From Mastacembelus armatus (lineage: Eukaryota > Chordata > Actinopteri > Synbranchiformes > Mastacembelidae): a DNA stretch of 64,000 nucleotides. The notes below the pieces were generated by a model. That model did no database searches, was not told where the DNA came from, and was given only the letters and a program-made list of their open reading frames with translations. Below are positions 11,370 to 25,990 of this stretch, piece after piece. The position numbers were made by a program, and so were the translations under genes. The DNA is taken from the NCBI RefSeq assembly GCF_900324485.2, contig NC_046650.1, positions 12,389,328-12,453,327 of the forward strand, in the 5' to 3' direction. The stretch's first letter is position 1, and each line of letters begins with the position of its first letter.

Positions 11370-13770
11370 TCTGACTGTTCTCTTTATATTTTTAGTAAAC
11401 ACCATCTGTGACACTGACAAGTCACATTTAGAAATAGTTCCAACACTTATGCTTGTTTGACAGGTAGGAGGCTAAGTATGGTTCTCAGTGTAGATGCTAC
11501 TGAAAGTATGATTAATAGCCGGAAGAATGAGGTTTTCTCATTTTAAATGATTTTCTGACCATTTTTAGCTTTGCTCTGCTACTATAGTGGAGAAACGTGT
11601 TGTGTAATTTGGAGAACGAACAGATTTATCAAAGGTTTTTCAGCATTGCTCTACGCTTAAATAATATTAGCTGCTTAAGTAATACAAGTGAGGAAATGTA
11701 GCTCATCTTAAAAAAGTGGAACTAACGAGTGTTGCTCTAACGTACCAGCCTTAAAGCTCAAAATAACATATCTCGCACTCATTTTTAGGAGGTGAAGTCG
11801 GCTCATGTAGTTAAGGAGATATGTTTTCATTGGTGAATTTTAGTGATGCTGTAGCAGTTTTTGTAAAACCAGGTTAGTTGTTTTCTTGTTTCCATTTTTT
11901 TTTAATAAGCCTTAGGGTCACATGTCACACAAACCCATGAAAAGTGCTATCCACCCCATCGTCAGATAAAGCTGCCTCTTAAACCAATACTTAGGCCTGA
12001 AAAACACTAGTTTTGTATAAGTGCTGTTGATTTCTGTTCAGTGTTTACTCAAAATCATTTATTGCCACACGCAAACTTCCATAATCAGTAGGGGCTGCCT
12101 ACAAACAAACAAAAGACACTATTCCTGGCCAAGAGTGATACAGAGTTGCCAAGTTTGTCAGTTTCTCTTCAGTCAGGAGCACACATGATGGAGATTTCAC
12201 ACTTTAACCACAGACCTGTCTCACACCCAGAGCAAACACCTGATAAGTCACATTCTATATTGGAGGAGGAAGGAGTTCTTGTTTATTTCTGAGCAGCACT
12301 GAGGCCACAGCAGCCATGTGGCACCAAACCAACACATTTACTGGCACTACCCTAATGTGCTGCTTCCCTGGAAGAGCCCAGGCTGCAGAAGTGAAAACAA
12401 CATAGCAGATAATAAATGCATCAGAAATAGGAAGTGGGTTCAGCCCCAGAACACTGCTTCAATGAATTGCTTTCCGCTGAGTTTAAATATTCTAATACCT
12501 CTTCTGTACAAAGAAAATGGCAGAACAAATAAGGTGAAGATTGAAGAGCTGCTTTATTTTATTTATCACAACAGAAGTGCATCGTTAATTCAGAAAGCTC
12601 AACACAGACCTGCACAAATGTTGTAACAGCTCAGACAATGAATGATTCCTTCATCACATGTATTCTTGGAGAACCTTCTGTGGTCTAACAGCAGCATTGT
12701 CACACTTCACAGATTATGTCATTTAAGTTTTATGGATTCTTTCAGACTAAATGGCACTAAACACATTTTTACCTGTCACTTAAGTCACATCATTGTATGT
12801 ATACCAGAAATCGGAGTGGTAACAATTTCTAAAAATATCTTAAAAGCAGGTATAGAGACCAACTTTCTGGTTAGCGTGAATGATGTCTGCTACCTTTTGC
12901 TGAGAGAAACACTGCCATTAGTAAGGAGTAAAGAAGTTAACCTGCATGATTTCTGTGACTGAAGTCACGACAGGCACTTCAAACAGCATCTGTGGACCAG
13001 TTTCTAAGGCAAAGACTTTTCCTGTGAACTTAATTAACATGCAGAAATGCATTACATACTGTAAACACAACATCCTTATGTACAGTAAATTTAAATGTTA
13101 TGTGGGTGACACCCTCAAAGGCAAAAACCGTCCTTTAAAAATATGCGGATAAATTAAATAGTTTAAAACATAGTTAACTGGCCTCTTATCTGAAAAGTTG
13201 CATTGCTGTTGCTGTATTTATGTTTAAAACAAAAAGCACAATTTAATGTTTCAAGAGATTAAATGAGGTTGTTCAGCAAGCCACAGAGATAAAATCTGAG
13301 GTAAGAAGTCTAGTTCCTTGCACACACACGAGCAGGCAGTTCAATCCCCAGCTGCTCCTTCATGCCAAAACAAATCCCTTATTCAATTCATGTTCTATTA
13401 GTTTACTGTGATAAGTCAGTGACAAACAAATGTCAAGTACTACAGTATGTGACAGTGGAAGTCTGAAAAACAAAACATGGTGTTGAACAAATACAGTGGA
13501 CGGGCTTAACAGTTAAAGTAACTGCTGAATGTTCCATTAGCAGGAAGTTACTAATGAAACAGAAGAAACAGCAAATTCTGTTTCTTTCAAAGGTCCTGCA
13601 GCAGAAAATGAACAATTGTTAAGGCTGGAAACAGCTAGACCCTCAAAGTTATATCCTTTGTTATGTAAAAAACACACAATTTGTTTTGTTGCTGCACTGA
13701 GAATTTTTATATTTAACTAACAAACTGCTTTAAACTGATTCAATATGGGATTTGAAGTCAAGAAGCAGGT
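11370..13770. other. Intergenic, no gene seen
   Basis: AT-rich spacer between the GPCR and the 3' end of acadvl. Open frames here (for example 12318-12626 and 12642-12962) have no recognisable domain and no splice partners. Confidence 0.5.
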
Positions 13771-13775
13771 TTGGA

Positions 13776-13781
13776 TTTATT
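13776..13781 (-). terminator. Candidate poly(A) signal of acadvl
   Basis: A minus-strand AATAAA about 335 nt past the acadvl stop codon; the position suits a short 3' UTR. Confidence 0.5.
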
Positions 13782-14058
13782 CTACCCTCCTTCACCTGGT
13801 CAATGTCCTTGGCCAAAATGCTGAATCCCAAACAGCTTGTGAGGGTGACACTATGTGGGGTCAGCACCTTGGGTGTCTGTCTGCATGGGTGAGTAAGAAG
13901 CAAACTGGACAATGCTACAGTACATCCCAGCAATGTCAATGCTGCCATTTACCACTGACGTATGCTGAAGTAATGATGGTAATTAACTAGTGAGAGAACC
14001 TGGAGTACATAAAAACGGAACCTAGTTAAGGACGCAGAAGTCTTGAGGGGGCGGGAAG

Positions 14059-14084
14059 AAAAAAAAAAAAAAAAAAAAAAAAAG
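14059..14084. repeat. A26 homopolymer beside the acadvl stop codon
   Basis: A long A run just 3' of the acadvl coding end (T run in the mRNA sense). Similar A runs lie in acadvl introns at 15620-15646, 19021-19040 and 24318-24341. Confidence 0.85.
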
Positions 14085-14112
14085 GTGTCAAGATGCAGGA
14101 AGAGTGGCATGT

Positions 14113-17100
14113 TTAGAAACCCAGAGGGTGTGGAGACACCACCCCCCCGTTCTCCACCACAGCTGTAGAGATGGCCCGCAGATTTTTAAAGAGCTGTCTG
14201 GAGTCGCTGGAGCGCAGGGTTCTGATGTCACTCAAGACCCTGTCATAGGCCTGAGGAATAAAGGCAGCAATGTTTCATCTCCTTATCTGCTCTGTCTCAA
14301 GATCAGTTATCATGAGCATCTGTCTCAATAGTCTGGATAGTAACTTTAATAAATTGTTAGCTTCATTTTGTTCTTTAAACAACTCTTAGGATTTCTGCAT
14401 TTCTAAACACATCAATTAGTTAATAAAACAATGTTTTAAAATCACAGATGTATCCATCCAACAATGATAAAACAAATTTAAAATTGTGTGCGATTCAACA
14501 CAACGTCAGCAAAACTAATTCTCTCAAAACATTGTGACATTTGGCAGTTTGATTTTATGCTGACACTGTCACATATTGAGAAATTCTGACAGATATTTGG
14601 TCAAAAGACTGACTTAACATTTTTCACCATCTTCCCACATTATTGGCAGATTTAGTTCATATTATGAGGATCTCCACAGTGTATTAAACTAAAATAGATG
14701 CTAATAAAACTGGGGAATATATTGCAGAGTAATTATTTAGACATCTTAGACAGTGTCTCATGATGAAGGCATGTGTGGGTGTGAAGAGGCACCTACCTCC
14801 ATACACCAGGTCTCACACAGCATCTTTTCGTGCTGAGCTGAGGCATGGCCCTGACTCAGAGAGCGGGAGGTCCTGCACACGAGAGGAAAAAGAAACTAGA
14901 AATGTCGCTTCTGACTGTGTAGGAGTATGTATGTGGAATAAAAGCAGAGCAGAGGACAGGAGTGGGAGTGTGCAACAAGAGAGGAAGAGAAAGTGCAAAA
15001 CTGAGAAGGCGAATGGGCAGAGTGGTTGGTAAGACACACAAACAACAAAAACATCACTTTACAACGTTTACTGGGCTACTTGAATATTCATGTACCTGGA
15101 CAGGACAACCACCATGGCGAAGATGTCAATGGCACAGTCCGCGACTCTCTTCAGGACAAACTGCTCATCTGAAAAGAGAAAGCTGCTTGAGTTGAATAGA
15201 CCCTGTTACTCTAACACAAAGCAAACATTTCTAATGATAAAATGACTCCTGATTATTTACAGTAACCCAATGGGATACCACATATCATAACCTTATGTGG
15301 ACAAATTCTTTTCTATTTCAGACCTTAGAGGGCAACAAAGCAGGAAGTAACGCCACCTCCAACAGAACAACACTTTGGGGATTTTCTCTGTAGATTTGTA
15401 TTCAACACCAGGTTCTCTCTCACCTTCACACACACTTACCAATGATCTTCTTGCCATGTTTGATGAGCAGCTCCTCAATGACTGCTCCAAACTGTTCAAT
15501 GGCTTTAACTGTCTACAAAACAACACACAATGGTCTGAGATACACAGAAATATGTGGACGACAGTGTGGAACAGCAGTTTAAGGCAACAAATCAGAAAAA
15601 CCTCACAATAAACCAATTCAAAAAAAAAAAAAAAAAAAAAAAAAAAGACACCCACTCACTCGCCAAGCTGCCTTGGGTAAGCCCCTTACATAAACACCTA
15701 AAATGGAAACTATAACATACCAATTCACCACTCTGTGTCAGCTCAGGATGTACGCTTCCTTGCAGAGTCAGACCTGTGCCCAAACCTGCCTTCCTACAAA
15801 GGCCACAGAAGACAACTGTGTTAGATCAACAGAGCTGAGGAAGGATAGAAACTCACTCACTGGTTGAAGCCAAGAAGCCACAAATGACAACAGCAGCAAG
15901 CCTTACACACTGATCTGCTCAGCACCACAGTGCTCACAGACCAGCATTTAGTGATGCTCATATTATTTCCACTCGGACTCAGAGACAACCTTCCTGATGC
16001 CCAAAAAGTCACTTTTGAGTTGCAGATGCAAAATAAACCACACATGAACCATGCAACAGTGATGCGGTATACTGGCATTGCCTTAAAATGACCTTTTTCT
16101 CTTTTCAAAATGTATGTAACTCCAGTAATCAGTCATTAATCATGCCCTAGACAATTAAGACTTTAAAAAAAATATTAAAGTAAATAGAAAAGAAAAATGA
16201 GGTCTTGATCCTGACACCTTCAACTACAGTTCAAGATGAACAAAGTTTATTGTGCCTGAAAAAAGAGAAAGAACTGTAGACTGTACTGTAAAAATGTGAC
16301 CTCACATGTAGAGAAACGTGCTCTGGTCCTTAAACAGGTGTTATTTCCTCAATCTGCAATTGCTAAATTTAAGAAGACAGAGTGAGGTGCAGACCTGTAA
16401 GAGCTTCAATTCAGGTCCATCAATATTAGGAAATGCCCAACTATTCTCCACCTCTCTTTACCAGCAGCAGACTCCACCCTTATGAAGGAAAGAGTCAGGT
16501 ACATTTGGACTGTGCACTAGAGAAGAGCTTTGTGACATGTTTTAATTTTGACCGTAACATACAAGAGCTGAACATGTAAGACTACAGACTGGTGGTGTTC
16601 TGTGTGTTAATAACCCTATACATGCAACCCTGCTAATTCTGCAGTTCACTCAAGTGCTTTCAACAAAGTGATAAACTGCGGAGTGGGGAGGGGAAAGGAG
16701 ACAGACACAAGGACAAACAAGCTGCATTAGGGAAATGAAAGCGGCACTCAAACAGATCCTGTGTCAGAAGTAAGTCAACGGCAAGAAGGTTTCAATCACA
16801 TTAAAGTGATGAGGGCAGGAAATTGTAGTTCTGTGGTGGCTGTGTGTGTATGCTGGCAATGCACAAGCTAAAGTAAACAAACACTTCCACAAAGGTAGAA
16901 CTGAATCTAAAATACATTCTGGATCAAACATTTTGTTTATAGCCCTGCTACTACGAGTTCATGAGCTAACAGACATTTCTGCTCTGTCCTGCTGCAACTT
17001 CAAAGTGACATACACATACACAGGATGGAAATGAAACAAGTCAATAAACTGCATCCACCGAATCACGTGCCTTGCAAAGGAAGTCCCCGTCTCCCACCAT

Positions 17101-20100
17101 TAGGTACAGTAGTTTAAGCACTTCCTGCCCCCAGACAGTTAGTTGACAGAAAAGTGTTTGACACCCAACCTTTTGGCTCTCTTAGCGATTTCTCCTGCGA
17201 GCAGCCCAGCATTGCCGAGTGGGTTCTTCAGGGCTTTCTGTAAGCTCTTCAGTTGGTTACCGGCGTTCTGCAGGGAAGCACGAATGGTCATGACATGAAT
17301 AAGACAACAGCTTAGAGGTCCATATAAGTCTACTTTGTGCTGACCTCGGCATGAACAGTTTTGGTTAATTCTTGTCAGGGTACTCAAAGAAACTGTCTGA
17401 AAAAGAGCAACATAGGTCCAGACATTTAACAGTTTATGTATAGAACATGCTATACAATCACCTCAAAATCTTTCATGTAGACTTGACTGTAGTAGGCGTG
17501 AGAAGTGTGAGATAACACACAATTCAGTGAAACATGGCTGCAATTTTCTCGACCATCAGATATAGCTGTTCAACAGCCACTTACTTTAACAAGTTTTTGA
17601 CAAGGCACTGAGTGTTAGGAAACAGACAAAACCCAGATTCTTGATATCAAATTAAAGATTTTGATTCTCGAGCACCCATTTTAAACCTTCAAGACACTGA
17701 TGCGCCATGCAGATCATATAGGAAGTACTGTTCAAGATTCAGACAGCGAACAGAAAACACTTCCCCCTCTACAAAACATCTGTACTTTTCCACACATACA
17801 CACACACCATCAGATCAGCACAAACAAGAAACCCAGTAAAACAGAGGGTTCATTGTTTTGTTTTGTTTTTTACCTGGAAGCCATTGAGGGCCACAAAGAG
17901 CCTCAAGATGTCGTTGGTGCCCTCAAAGATTCTGAAAATTCTCAGATCCCTCATCACTCTTTCCATTCCAGCCTCCTGGGGAGATAAGTACAGAAAATGA
18001 CAACCAAGACTCCTTACTTGACCTGAAGGCTGCCACCACCCTCTCCACTCCAGCACACTTACAGCATGCTAAATCCTCCAAAATACATTCACAATAATCA
18101 CACACAACTCACAATTTTCTATTAAGAACTCACTGAATTTAATATTACTATTCCATACTGAAATTTACTTAACTGATTTCTTTGGTAAATCCACATGCCT
18201 GCATTAGCATACTGAGTAAAGTCAGGGAATCTGTCATCACCATTATGCACAGAAAGTTTGATTTGAGCTTCTCAAACACATGACAGTCATACTTCTGACT
18301 TTCTTACTGAAATGAAACAAATCCAAAATACACAGTAACCAGAAATAAAGTCGGTTGCACCAATGTTATTTCCCCTATTTGTTTCAGCTCATAGCCCACA
18401 CCTCATTTCACAATTAACTTTTAGAAGCTATTGGCCGAAATTAGTATCTGCACAGTATGAGCACATTTTTGCAGCAAATTTTGAGATTTATTGTTCTGTT
18501 GATCTAAATTGCATTAAACTGTATGTTATTTTGTCTCTCCCATGTAGGCAAGTGATTGCAGTGTAAAGGTTACACTAAAGTTTTGTGCTTGTGTTGTTCC
18601 ATAAGTGGGCATGCGTTCCACTATTGACATTGTGACAGAACAGCACGTCTCTGCCGTTCTGTGTCATCTGGTTTATTTTAAGCAGCACAATATTCTGTTC
18701 AGCTAGCTTGTTGCTTGTAGATTTTTTTTTTCTGCAGTTGAAAAAAAAAATTTTTTTAAAAATTGTGGTTTCTGCATTTTCTAAAACGTGAGTACGTGAG
18801 CTCCTTCAAATGCAGCAACTATATGACTCAATACCACACTGATGAACAGAGTATATGTGCCATATAGACTGTGGCTTCTCTTAGAAGCAAAGGTGTATTT
18901 AGCACTAAACCAACATATGTAGCAGTGGTTGTTTAAAGACAACATTGTTACTGCAGGCTGATGATATCAATACTGATGAGCAATTAAAATGTTGCTTCTC
19001 ACCCATGTGCAGCCAGTGTTAAAAAAAAAAAAAAAAAAAAACTTAAATACAATGCCACTGCAGGCAAGCCTGGCACCACAATGTTTTTGCTGGCTCAGTA
19101 TGCAATAAACACAAAATGATGTCATAAAGCAGGTAAAATATTTCCTTGCAATGTTCACTGGACGATTCAAAGACAACATACGAAGGTAAAACCAAAATAA
19201 ATTAACTGCCTGCAAAGTGTTGGTGCAACGTTCATTTTTTTCTTGTGGGAATAAATACTGTATTCAAGTTATAGCAGCCTGCATGTTTGCCACCTTCTTC
19301 CCTGCCTGTGCACACGCACACAAAGAAAGTGGAGAACAACTCACTGAAGAACCATTCCATTGTGTTCAAGTCTAAAAGACCACAAGGTTAAAATTACTAA
19401 ATTACTGGGTTCCAGGTTACTGGGGTCAAAACATAAATTAAACATAAATGTTTACTTTCCTAAACTGAACTAAGCTATTCTACACTAGGAAGTGTATAAT
19501 AAATAGTAAAAAATATCTGAAGAATATATTTTTTTCATGGAGTGTCTCAATTGTCATCAGGTTTGTATCATGGTGGACTCACTCACCTTCATGTATCCCA
19601 TTCCACCCATAACCTGAATACACTCATCAGTCACAGTCCACGCTGCTTCCTGTCACAAATTTAAAACAACGCAAATGAGCTTTTGCTCTGATAAATACAC
19701 AGTCATCCTAACACAGTAAACAAACCTGGAGACATTACATCACAAATATTATGAAAGAGGGGCTGTGTTCTCCAAAGCACAAGAACGTGAAGGGAGCAAT
19801 TAATTACCAAACCAAGGCTGCCTAATTACTATAATAGCTGGTAACAAAAAGGCAATTAAGGACAGCCAGCCAGGCATTAGAGTAACTATTAACACCTCTT
19901 GTATGCATGTTAAAAAACAAAACTGTTGTAGTACTCAAGTTCTTACAGCAGCAAAGATCTTGCTGATAGCAGCTTCGATCTGAAATTCAGTTGCTCCACT
20001 GTCCATGTTCCCGCAGATCATGTAGGCCATTGACTGGAGAGACAGGCGGCGGGGGGGGGGGGACAAAAAACAGAAGTAATGTCAGCATTAATTTATATCT

Positions 20101-23100
20101 TGTTCATCTGTGCTGCACTTAGTTTCAGTATCGGTGCACAACCATGCAAAAGCTACACACTATACAATTGAATTTAATGAGAATCTATGCTCAAAATACC
20201 TTTGCTAATTAAATTGTTTATAAGGCAGAAAATCATGAAAGACACATGCTTCACTTTGTATAAACCAGTCAGATAACACAATAAACAGTCTTGAAAATTA
20301 AGTATGCTGTTACACAAATGTTTTAGTGAAACAGGAAACAACTCTATGATCACAGATACTGGCAGCAGTTGGTCATTAGGAATATATGAGGTGAACATCA
20401 GACTGTTCAGGATGAAAATTCACTGCTCAGTCATCTGACCTCAGCGACATACTGCAGCATCGTCATGCGAGCTATCTTTTCCTGGATGACTCCATAGTTG
20501 TAGATCTTGTTCCCGAACTGGGTTCTGTTGGCTGCATGGTCAACCTGATGAAAAGACAAAAAAATAATCACTCACCCCCTAATTCAGAGTTGCAGGGAGG
20601 ATATGTTGCATCACCACACAGTGTGATTTCTATAGCAGTCTTTGTGTTGAAATGTTGCCATCTAGTTTTTTGCAAATAAGCAGAAGTTGGGTGAGGCTGC
20701 CAATCAACACAGTAAGGAGTGAGACCACTTTGGGGAGTTGCAAATCTGGTGGCACTGAGGGAATAAGGTCAGTGTGACCACACAGCTGCTTTGACTATAA
20801 AAAGAAAAAAAGAAAAAAAAAAAAAAGCGACACAAAACCTAAATATGAACACCAGTGAATTATGTCATTTATACCCCCGTGTCAGAAAGAACATCCAGCG
20901 CACATACCATATCTCTCTAATCACCACATAAATGACTTTTCATGTTCGCACAATATCTCCTGTACACGTGCTTCTCACTAACCATGCAGTGGACAGGGAT
21001 TTCCCTAATTTAAATTCTGTTCCAATTGCAATAAAGCACAAACAGCAGTGTAAGTCAGTTTCATCCTTAAGTTTCCTGACTGTTGTATTTGTAGCTTACT
21101 GAGATTTAAATTCCTACAGTCTACAGCAATACAGGATAAATACGTTTTTATAGGCCATGTAACTTAAGTGATAAGCTAAACTAATCCCAAGCAGAGAAGT
21201 AAATAACAGAGCAGGACTATAAGATGAGTAAAGACTTGTGCAGGCTGAATGTTGTACATTTCTAGTGTGAACACAGTAAGTGAGAAAGAATATGCTGATA
21301 TTGTTGAGAATTTGCCACTTTTTGTTTTATATTTTTGTAAATTCAATATATTATGGTTTTGTACTGTTGGTTGAACAGGATAAGCAATCTGAAACAGTAA
21401 CTTAAGGCTCTGCAAACCTTTGATAAGCATTTTTCACACTCGAATCAATCAAATTCTTATTACTACTCAAGCAACATCCTTGCACAAATGATCAAACGTA
21501 TGAACACAAATTTACTTTGTGTGATTTACAGTACAGAAAGAATTGGCTTTGACTTAGTTATATTAACACAGATTTGTAACCAATGAATCATTAACAACAT
21601 CTTAGTCACTTGCGTTACATTAAAAAAAATAAATAAATAATGCAACTGTGACTGCATTATTTTGTAAGACGGCGATAATGGCACAAAAAAATAAATCAAT
21701 CTATGGCACATTTCAGTTTTGAATTTTCAGATTGATATTTTAGTGGTGTACACACAAAAAATTATTTAGTTGTTGCAGCATTTATAACCCTCAATAGGAA
21801 GGTGCATAGCAAAAGCAAGGCTTACAAGCACGAAATGGGGAATTTCCCATAAACCTACAACGAAGGAAATACATGATTAAAAATGTGGGTGTAACAGAAT
21901 CAATGTGGTAGGATGGGAAACACGCCAGCACATACCGAGACATCAAAAGGCAAGTGTTTCTCTATCGGCTGTCAAATATCACATCACTTCCCTTCGACTT
22001 TTATGGTTCTAGTACTCACAGTTTTTGCAATGACTCCTTTCATGGTCCCGGAGAGTGCGGCCACCATGCCAAATCGCCCATTGTTCAAGATGTTCATGGC
22101 GACCTTGAAACCTTCGCCCACCTCTCCCAGCATACAGTCAGCTGGCACGCGAACATTATCGAAATACACCTCAGCTGTGTTAGATGCTTTGATGCCCATC
22201 TTCTTCTCTGGAGGGCCACTGTGAAAAACCAGATGGGACAAGGTTGATTTTAGAAATTTAAAAAGAAAACATTTATTAAAAAAAAAACAAAAAAAAAAAA
22301 AACCAAAACACCAAGACATAGCTCAAAAACATCAGAGCATGGTGATAAATAGTCTAAATCTGCTCACTTTGTCACTCCTCCAAAGCTCCTCTCCACGATG
22401 AAGGCTGTGATCTTATCCTTCATTTCCCCAGTCTTGGGATCCTTCATAGGTGTCTTGGCAAATACTGTGAAGATCTCAGCCAGGCCTCCATTGCTGACAG
22501 GAGAAAAATGTTATCACATTAGGGAAAAAACAATCAGCTTTTAGTCTTTACACTGTCACTGCACGTACAATGCTGCCTCCTTGTGGTTAAAGGAACAAAC
22601 CACAGCTTATGTAGATTTCTAGTGTGTTCCCACCTGATCCAAATCTTGCTGCCATTGAGAGTGAAGTACTGTCCGCAGGGGGACAGAACAGCTGTGGACC
22701 TGATAGAGGCAGCATCAGAACCACTGGCTGGTTCAGTCAAGCAGAAGGCAGCTATATGCTCACCTGGAGGGATAAACACATGCAACACAAACCAAAAACT
22801 TCATAAAGGTTATACTAATTTTGTGCCACCTTTAAATCATGCTACTTCTCAGTTCATTTCAAATTGATTGTGGTGTTTCGATACTAGCCACAGAGCTACA
22901 CGGACATGAAACAAAAACACAAAACCAAAACCACTGAACTGATGAAAACAAGCACTGTCAAAACCAGATGCATTTTTTTATTATTCATTTGTAACAAACA
23001 CCTGCTTAACATACAAGAAAATGCCACAGGTCATCTTTAAAAATATTGTACAAACAGCTCAGGGGTTCAAAGAATAAAAAGAATCCAAATAAAGAAAATG

Positions 23101-25573
23101 ACATCCTAACAACAAATGCTCATCTTCTTACCTGAGGCAAGCTTAGGCAGGTACTTCGCCTTCTGGGCTTCATTCCCAAACAGCAGAATGCCCTTAAAGC
23201 CAATGGACTGGTGTGCACCAAGAGTGATACCAACGCCCAGGTCATGACCTCCAACGATCTCTACCAGCCGGGCATACTGTGGGATGAAAAAAAAAAGATC
23301 ACAAACTCAATATCTCATCTGTTTGCAGAGCTCTCTGACATATTGTATTACTGATTTACTAATGTGTGTGTATACACAGGAAATAGCCACAAATCTAGCC
23401 AAGCAGATATACCTGTGTGTTTGAAAGGCCGAGGCCACCTAGGTCAGCTGGCACCTGCAGGCCAAAGGCACCCATCTCCTTCAGGCCCTCCATGGTGTGA
23501 TCCTCCACCTTCTCCAAGTTATCGTTCTTGGCAGGATCATTAACCTCCTGCTCAAAGAAGGCAGAAACAGAGGGTGAGGGTTGAGTATGATGGGAGTAAA
23601 GAAGTTGCATATCGGACAAATTTCTTCAAGACCACGAACAGGTTTGAAATACCTCGAAAAACTTGCTAACAGGCCCAACAAGCTCCCGAAGAAACTGCTC
23701 CTGCTCCTCATTTAGGACTACATCACAGACAAGACATTACACTACAACCTTTTTCCAGCTCTACAAGGCTTTTCAATGAAATGTTAGCAGTTTTAAAAAA
23801 GATAGAAAGGCAAATATCCTCTGATTTACCTGAGGGGAATGGAAACACTTGGGGAGTTGCAATCTGTCCCTTAAAAATGTTGACAGCAAATGATTTGGAT
23901 TCCTGCAGAAAATAAAGTCAAACATAGTCACACTTGCTCACCACCACAGTACAGAGTAGCATATACATAAGTCCTCTTCTTCATAAAACCTTTACAAAGC
24001 AGATATTTAAACATCTTGCTACATCACGTTTACTAGCTGACATTTGCTTTTTTGGCCTGCTACTGCCACCTGCTGACTGGTGATACTCCAGAGGGTATCT
24101 TTAATTGTCAACATGTTACTTAGACTCATACAGTTGATGTGTACCAACTTACAAACTCTAGTAACATAACATAAGAGAATTAACATACATGAGCAACTGT
24201 CTTCTTTTCCACTTTAGTGACAACATTAGTGCCGACTGCTGCTGGCTTCTCCAGAACTGCCTAAAGAGTAAAACGAAGAGTAAAGAGATCAGAGAATGGC
24301 CTTGCAGAAACTTGAGTAAAAAAAAAAAAAAAAAAAAAAAACTTCAACAATAAAAGACAGTGTTTAAATACACCATGTAGCATTTTCATATTTAAACCAA
24401 CATGTGGACAGAGATTTGTCCTGAAGTAAAAAACAAGGAACAGCTAGCAAAACAAAATTAAACAGGGGCAGGTTTTGCAAGTTTATTTTACTGTATAATT
24501 TGCTTGACTGATCCCTTAAATTTAGTTCTTGGGTTGTATTTCAGGGCTGTTCAACACAAACAGGTCTCTCACAGAAAGTATGATATTTCTATGCATTTCC
24601 CCCACCGCAATGTTTTTCTCTTGGATCATTTTCCAATTTATGTTCCAAATGAATCCAAACATATATACACGCTCTCTAAAACTCACAGACCTTAGCACCA
24701 AGTCGAACAATATACAATGTAACATACACATACAAAAAAAGACAACACATATAACAATGAAAATAAATCACATTAAAAACTGGAAAGGCAATATAAATAT
24801 TATAATAAGAACAGGCAAAAACATGTCTAGACATAAATGAGACAACACAAACAAAAGAGGGAAAATGTTGGCTGCACAGCTCTAAATGCTAATAAACATG
24901 TAGTCCTTGAAAAGCATATGTGACGTGACATGACATGACATGTTTTATTCATCCCCATTGGAGAGAAATTCATGTTGTGATTCTGAAAGAATATTAACAT
25001 CTTACAAAAATATATATATATACTTTGCTACCATTTCATGTTTTCACAACATAGATCTGAGCACCTGTAGCCTAACAATGAAAACACTTTCAGTTGTTTA
25101 TCCCTGCAGCTAGCTGTCTGTCCTGGACAACTCCAGGGTCACCCACATTTCAGTGTCACCTTAATCATAGAGTCACGTGACCAGTGAACTTTCCCCTACT
25201 TCCCGGGACGCCAATATGATATCGGTCATGCGCTGCATTTTTGCAAACAAAAACAATAAACAGATTCTAAAATGTCATACAAACCACAGCATGCACACAT
25301 ATCACAGATTCAATCGGTATATTGATTATATCGACAGTTACCTGTGCAGCTTCGCTGGCGTACAGACGGGCGTGTTGCACAGCAATAGCAGCGCCGACCT
25401 GACGATGACCGCTGTAGCCCAGACAAGAAAAGACAAATGATTTCGACGGCTCTTCTTAAAACATGCTCAATAATGACTTTAACCATTAACGTCACCCACC
25501 CAGACAACAGCGGGGGGATTTTGAGTACGGTGCCGCACAGAGCTGGAGACTGGCTTAGTTTCCGAAGCAGCAT
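14113..25573 (-). CDS. acadvl: Very long-chain acyl-CoA dehydrogenase, complete (20 coding exons, 658 aa)
   Basis: Exons in order: 25573-25500, 25411-25342, 24260-24189, 23902-23830, 23717-23653, 23547-23413, 23276-23132, 22763-22634, 22493-22368, 22218-22020, 20544-20440, 20033-19947, 19649-19587, 17975-17874, 17267-17170, 15793-15721, 15512-15440, 15168-15096, 14872-14797, 14250-14113. They total 1977 nt and close exactly in phase; human VLCAD is 655 aa with 20 exons. The enzyme catalyses the first, FAD-dependent dehydrogenation of C14-C20 acyl-CoAs on the inner mitochondrial membrane and passes electrons to ETF. Seen: a basic, Leu/Ser-rich transit peptide ([10 protein letters not shown]...), the flavin loop [16 protein letters not shown] (about 216-231), WISNGG, and [15 protein letters not shown], whose Glu466 corresponds to the catalytic base. 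The C-terminal half keeps the membrane-binding region of VLCAD ([12 protein letters not shown]) and the end VVSPHPLGF. Exon 15 uses a weak GTTGGG donor; exon 17 has tandem acceptors. No lesion is seen. Confidence 0.97.
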
Positions 25574-25859
25574 GATTTGATGTTGTGCTGAAAGTTAAAC
25601 ACAATGACTTTACATTGCAACCAGCGGAGAAAACAGAAAACGATTAGTGTAATAATGACAAACAAGTGAGGTTAGTTAACAATCATCGTAGCCTTTAGTT
25701 CAATGCTAAAGTTAGCTGGCCAGCTAACTGCTAACATTCGCGACAGTCGTTGGCTTTGTAATTAAACCGGCTTTAGTTTAGTATTTGACACCCGAGCTAA
25801 AATATTTGTGCTCCTCTTTTTATGGAAAATGAAAAGCCTCCACCCCTATACAATTTATA

Positions 25860-25990
25860 TTATAGCACGGTACCTGAGTCCAAGGAGCAGCCGACCGGTA
25901 ACCCACTCAAGAGAAAAGCCTGAAATGTTTTGTCTCGTAACCCGGATATTTCGCCGCGGTGCTTCATGGGACATGGAGTTTTAATATCGA
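25860..25990 (-). promoter_or_regulatory. Probable acadvl promoter / 5' end
   Basis: A GC-richer patch about 300 bp upstream of the acadvl start codon, with several CpGs (ccgcggtgcttc). A minus-strand donor-like GTACCG at about 25872 suggests a 5' non-coding exon ending there. Inferred from position and composition only. Confidence 0.4.

Noticed and set aside
12642-12962. 106-codon plus-strand frame upstream of acadvl
   Set aside because: No signal, domain or splice context; probably chance.
18690-18715. 'aagcagcacaatattctg', reminiscent of miR-15/195 seeds known from the human 17p13.1 region
   Set aside because: The match to the mature sequence is partial and no hairpin is evident around it.
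24925-24985. (TGACA)n followed by 'ttttattcatccccattgg', echoed at 29338 and 43396
   Set aside because: A microsatellite-linked motif frequent in fish; no element boundaries can be drawn.
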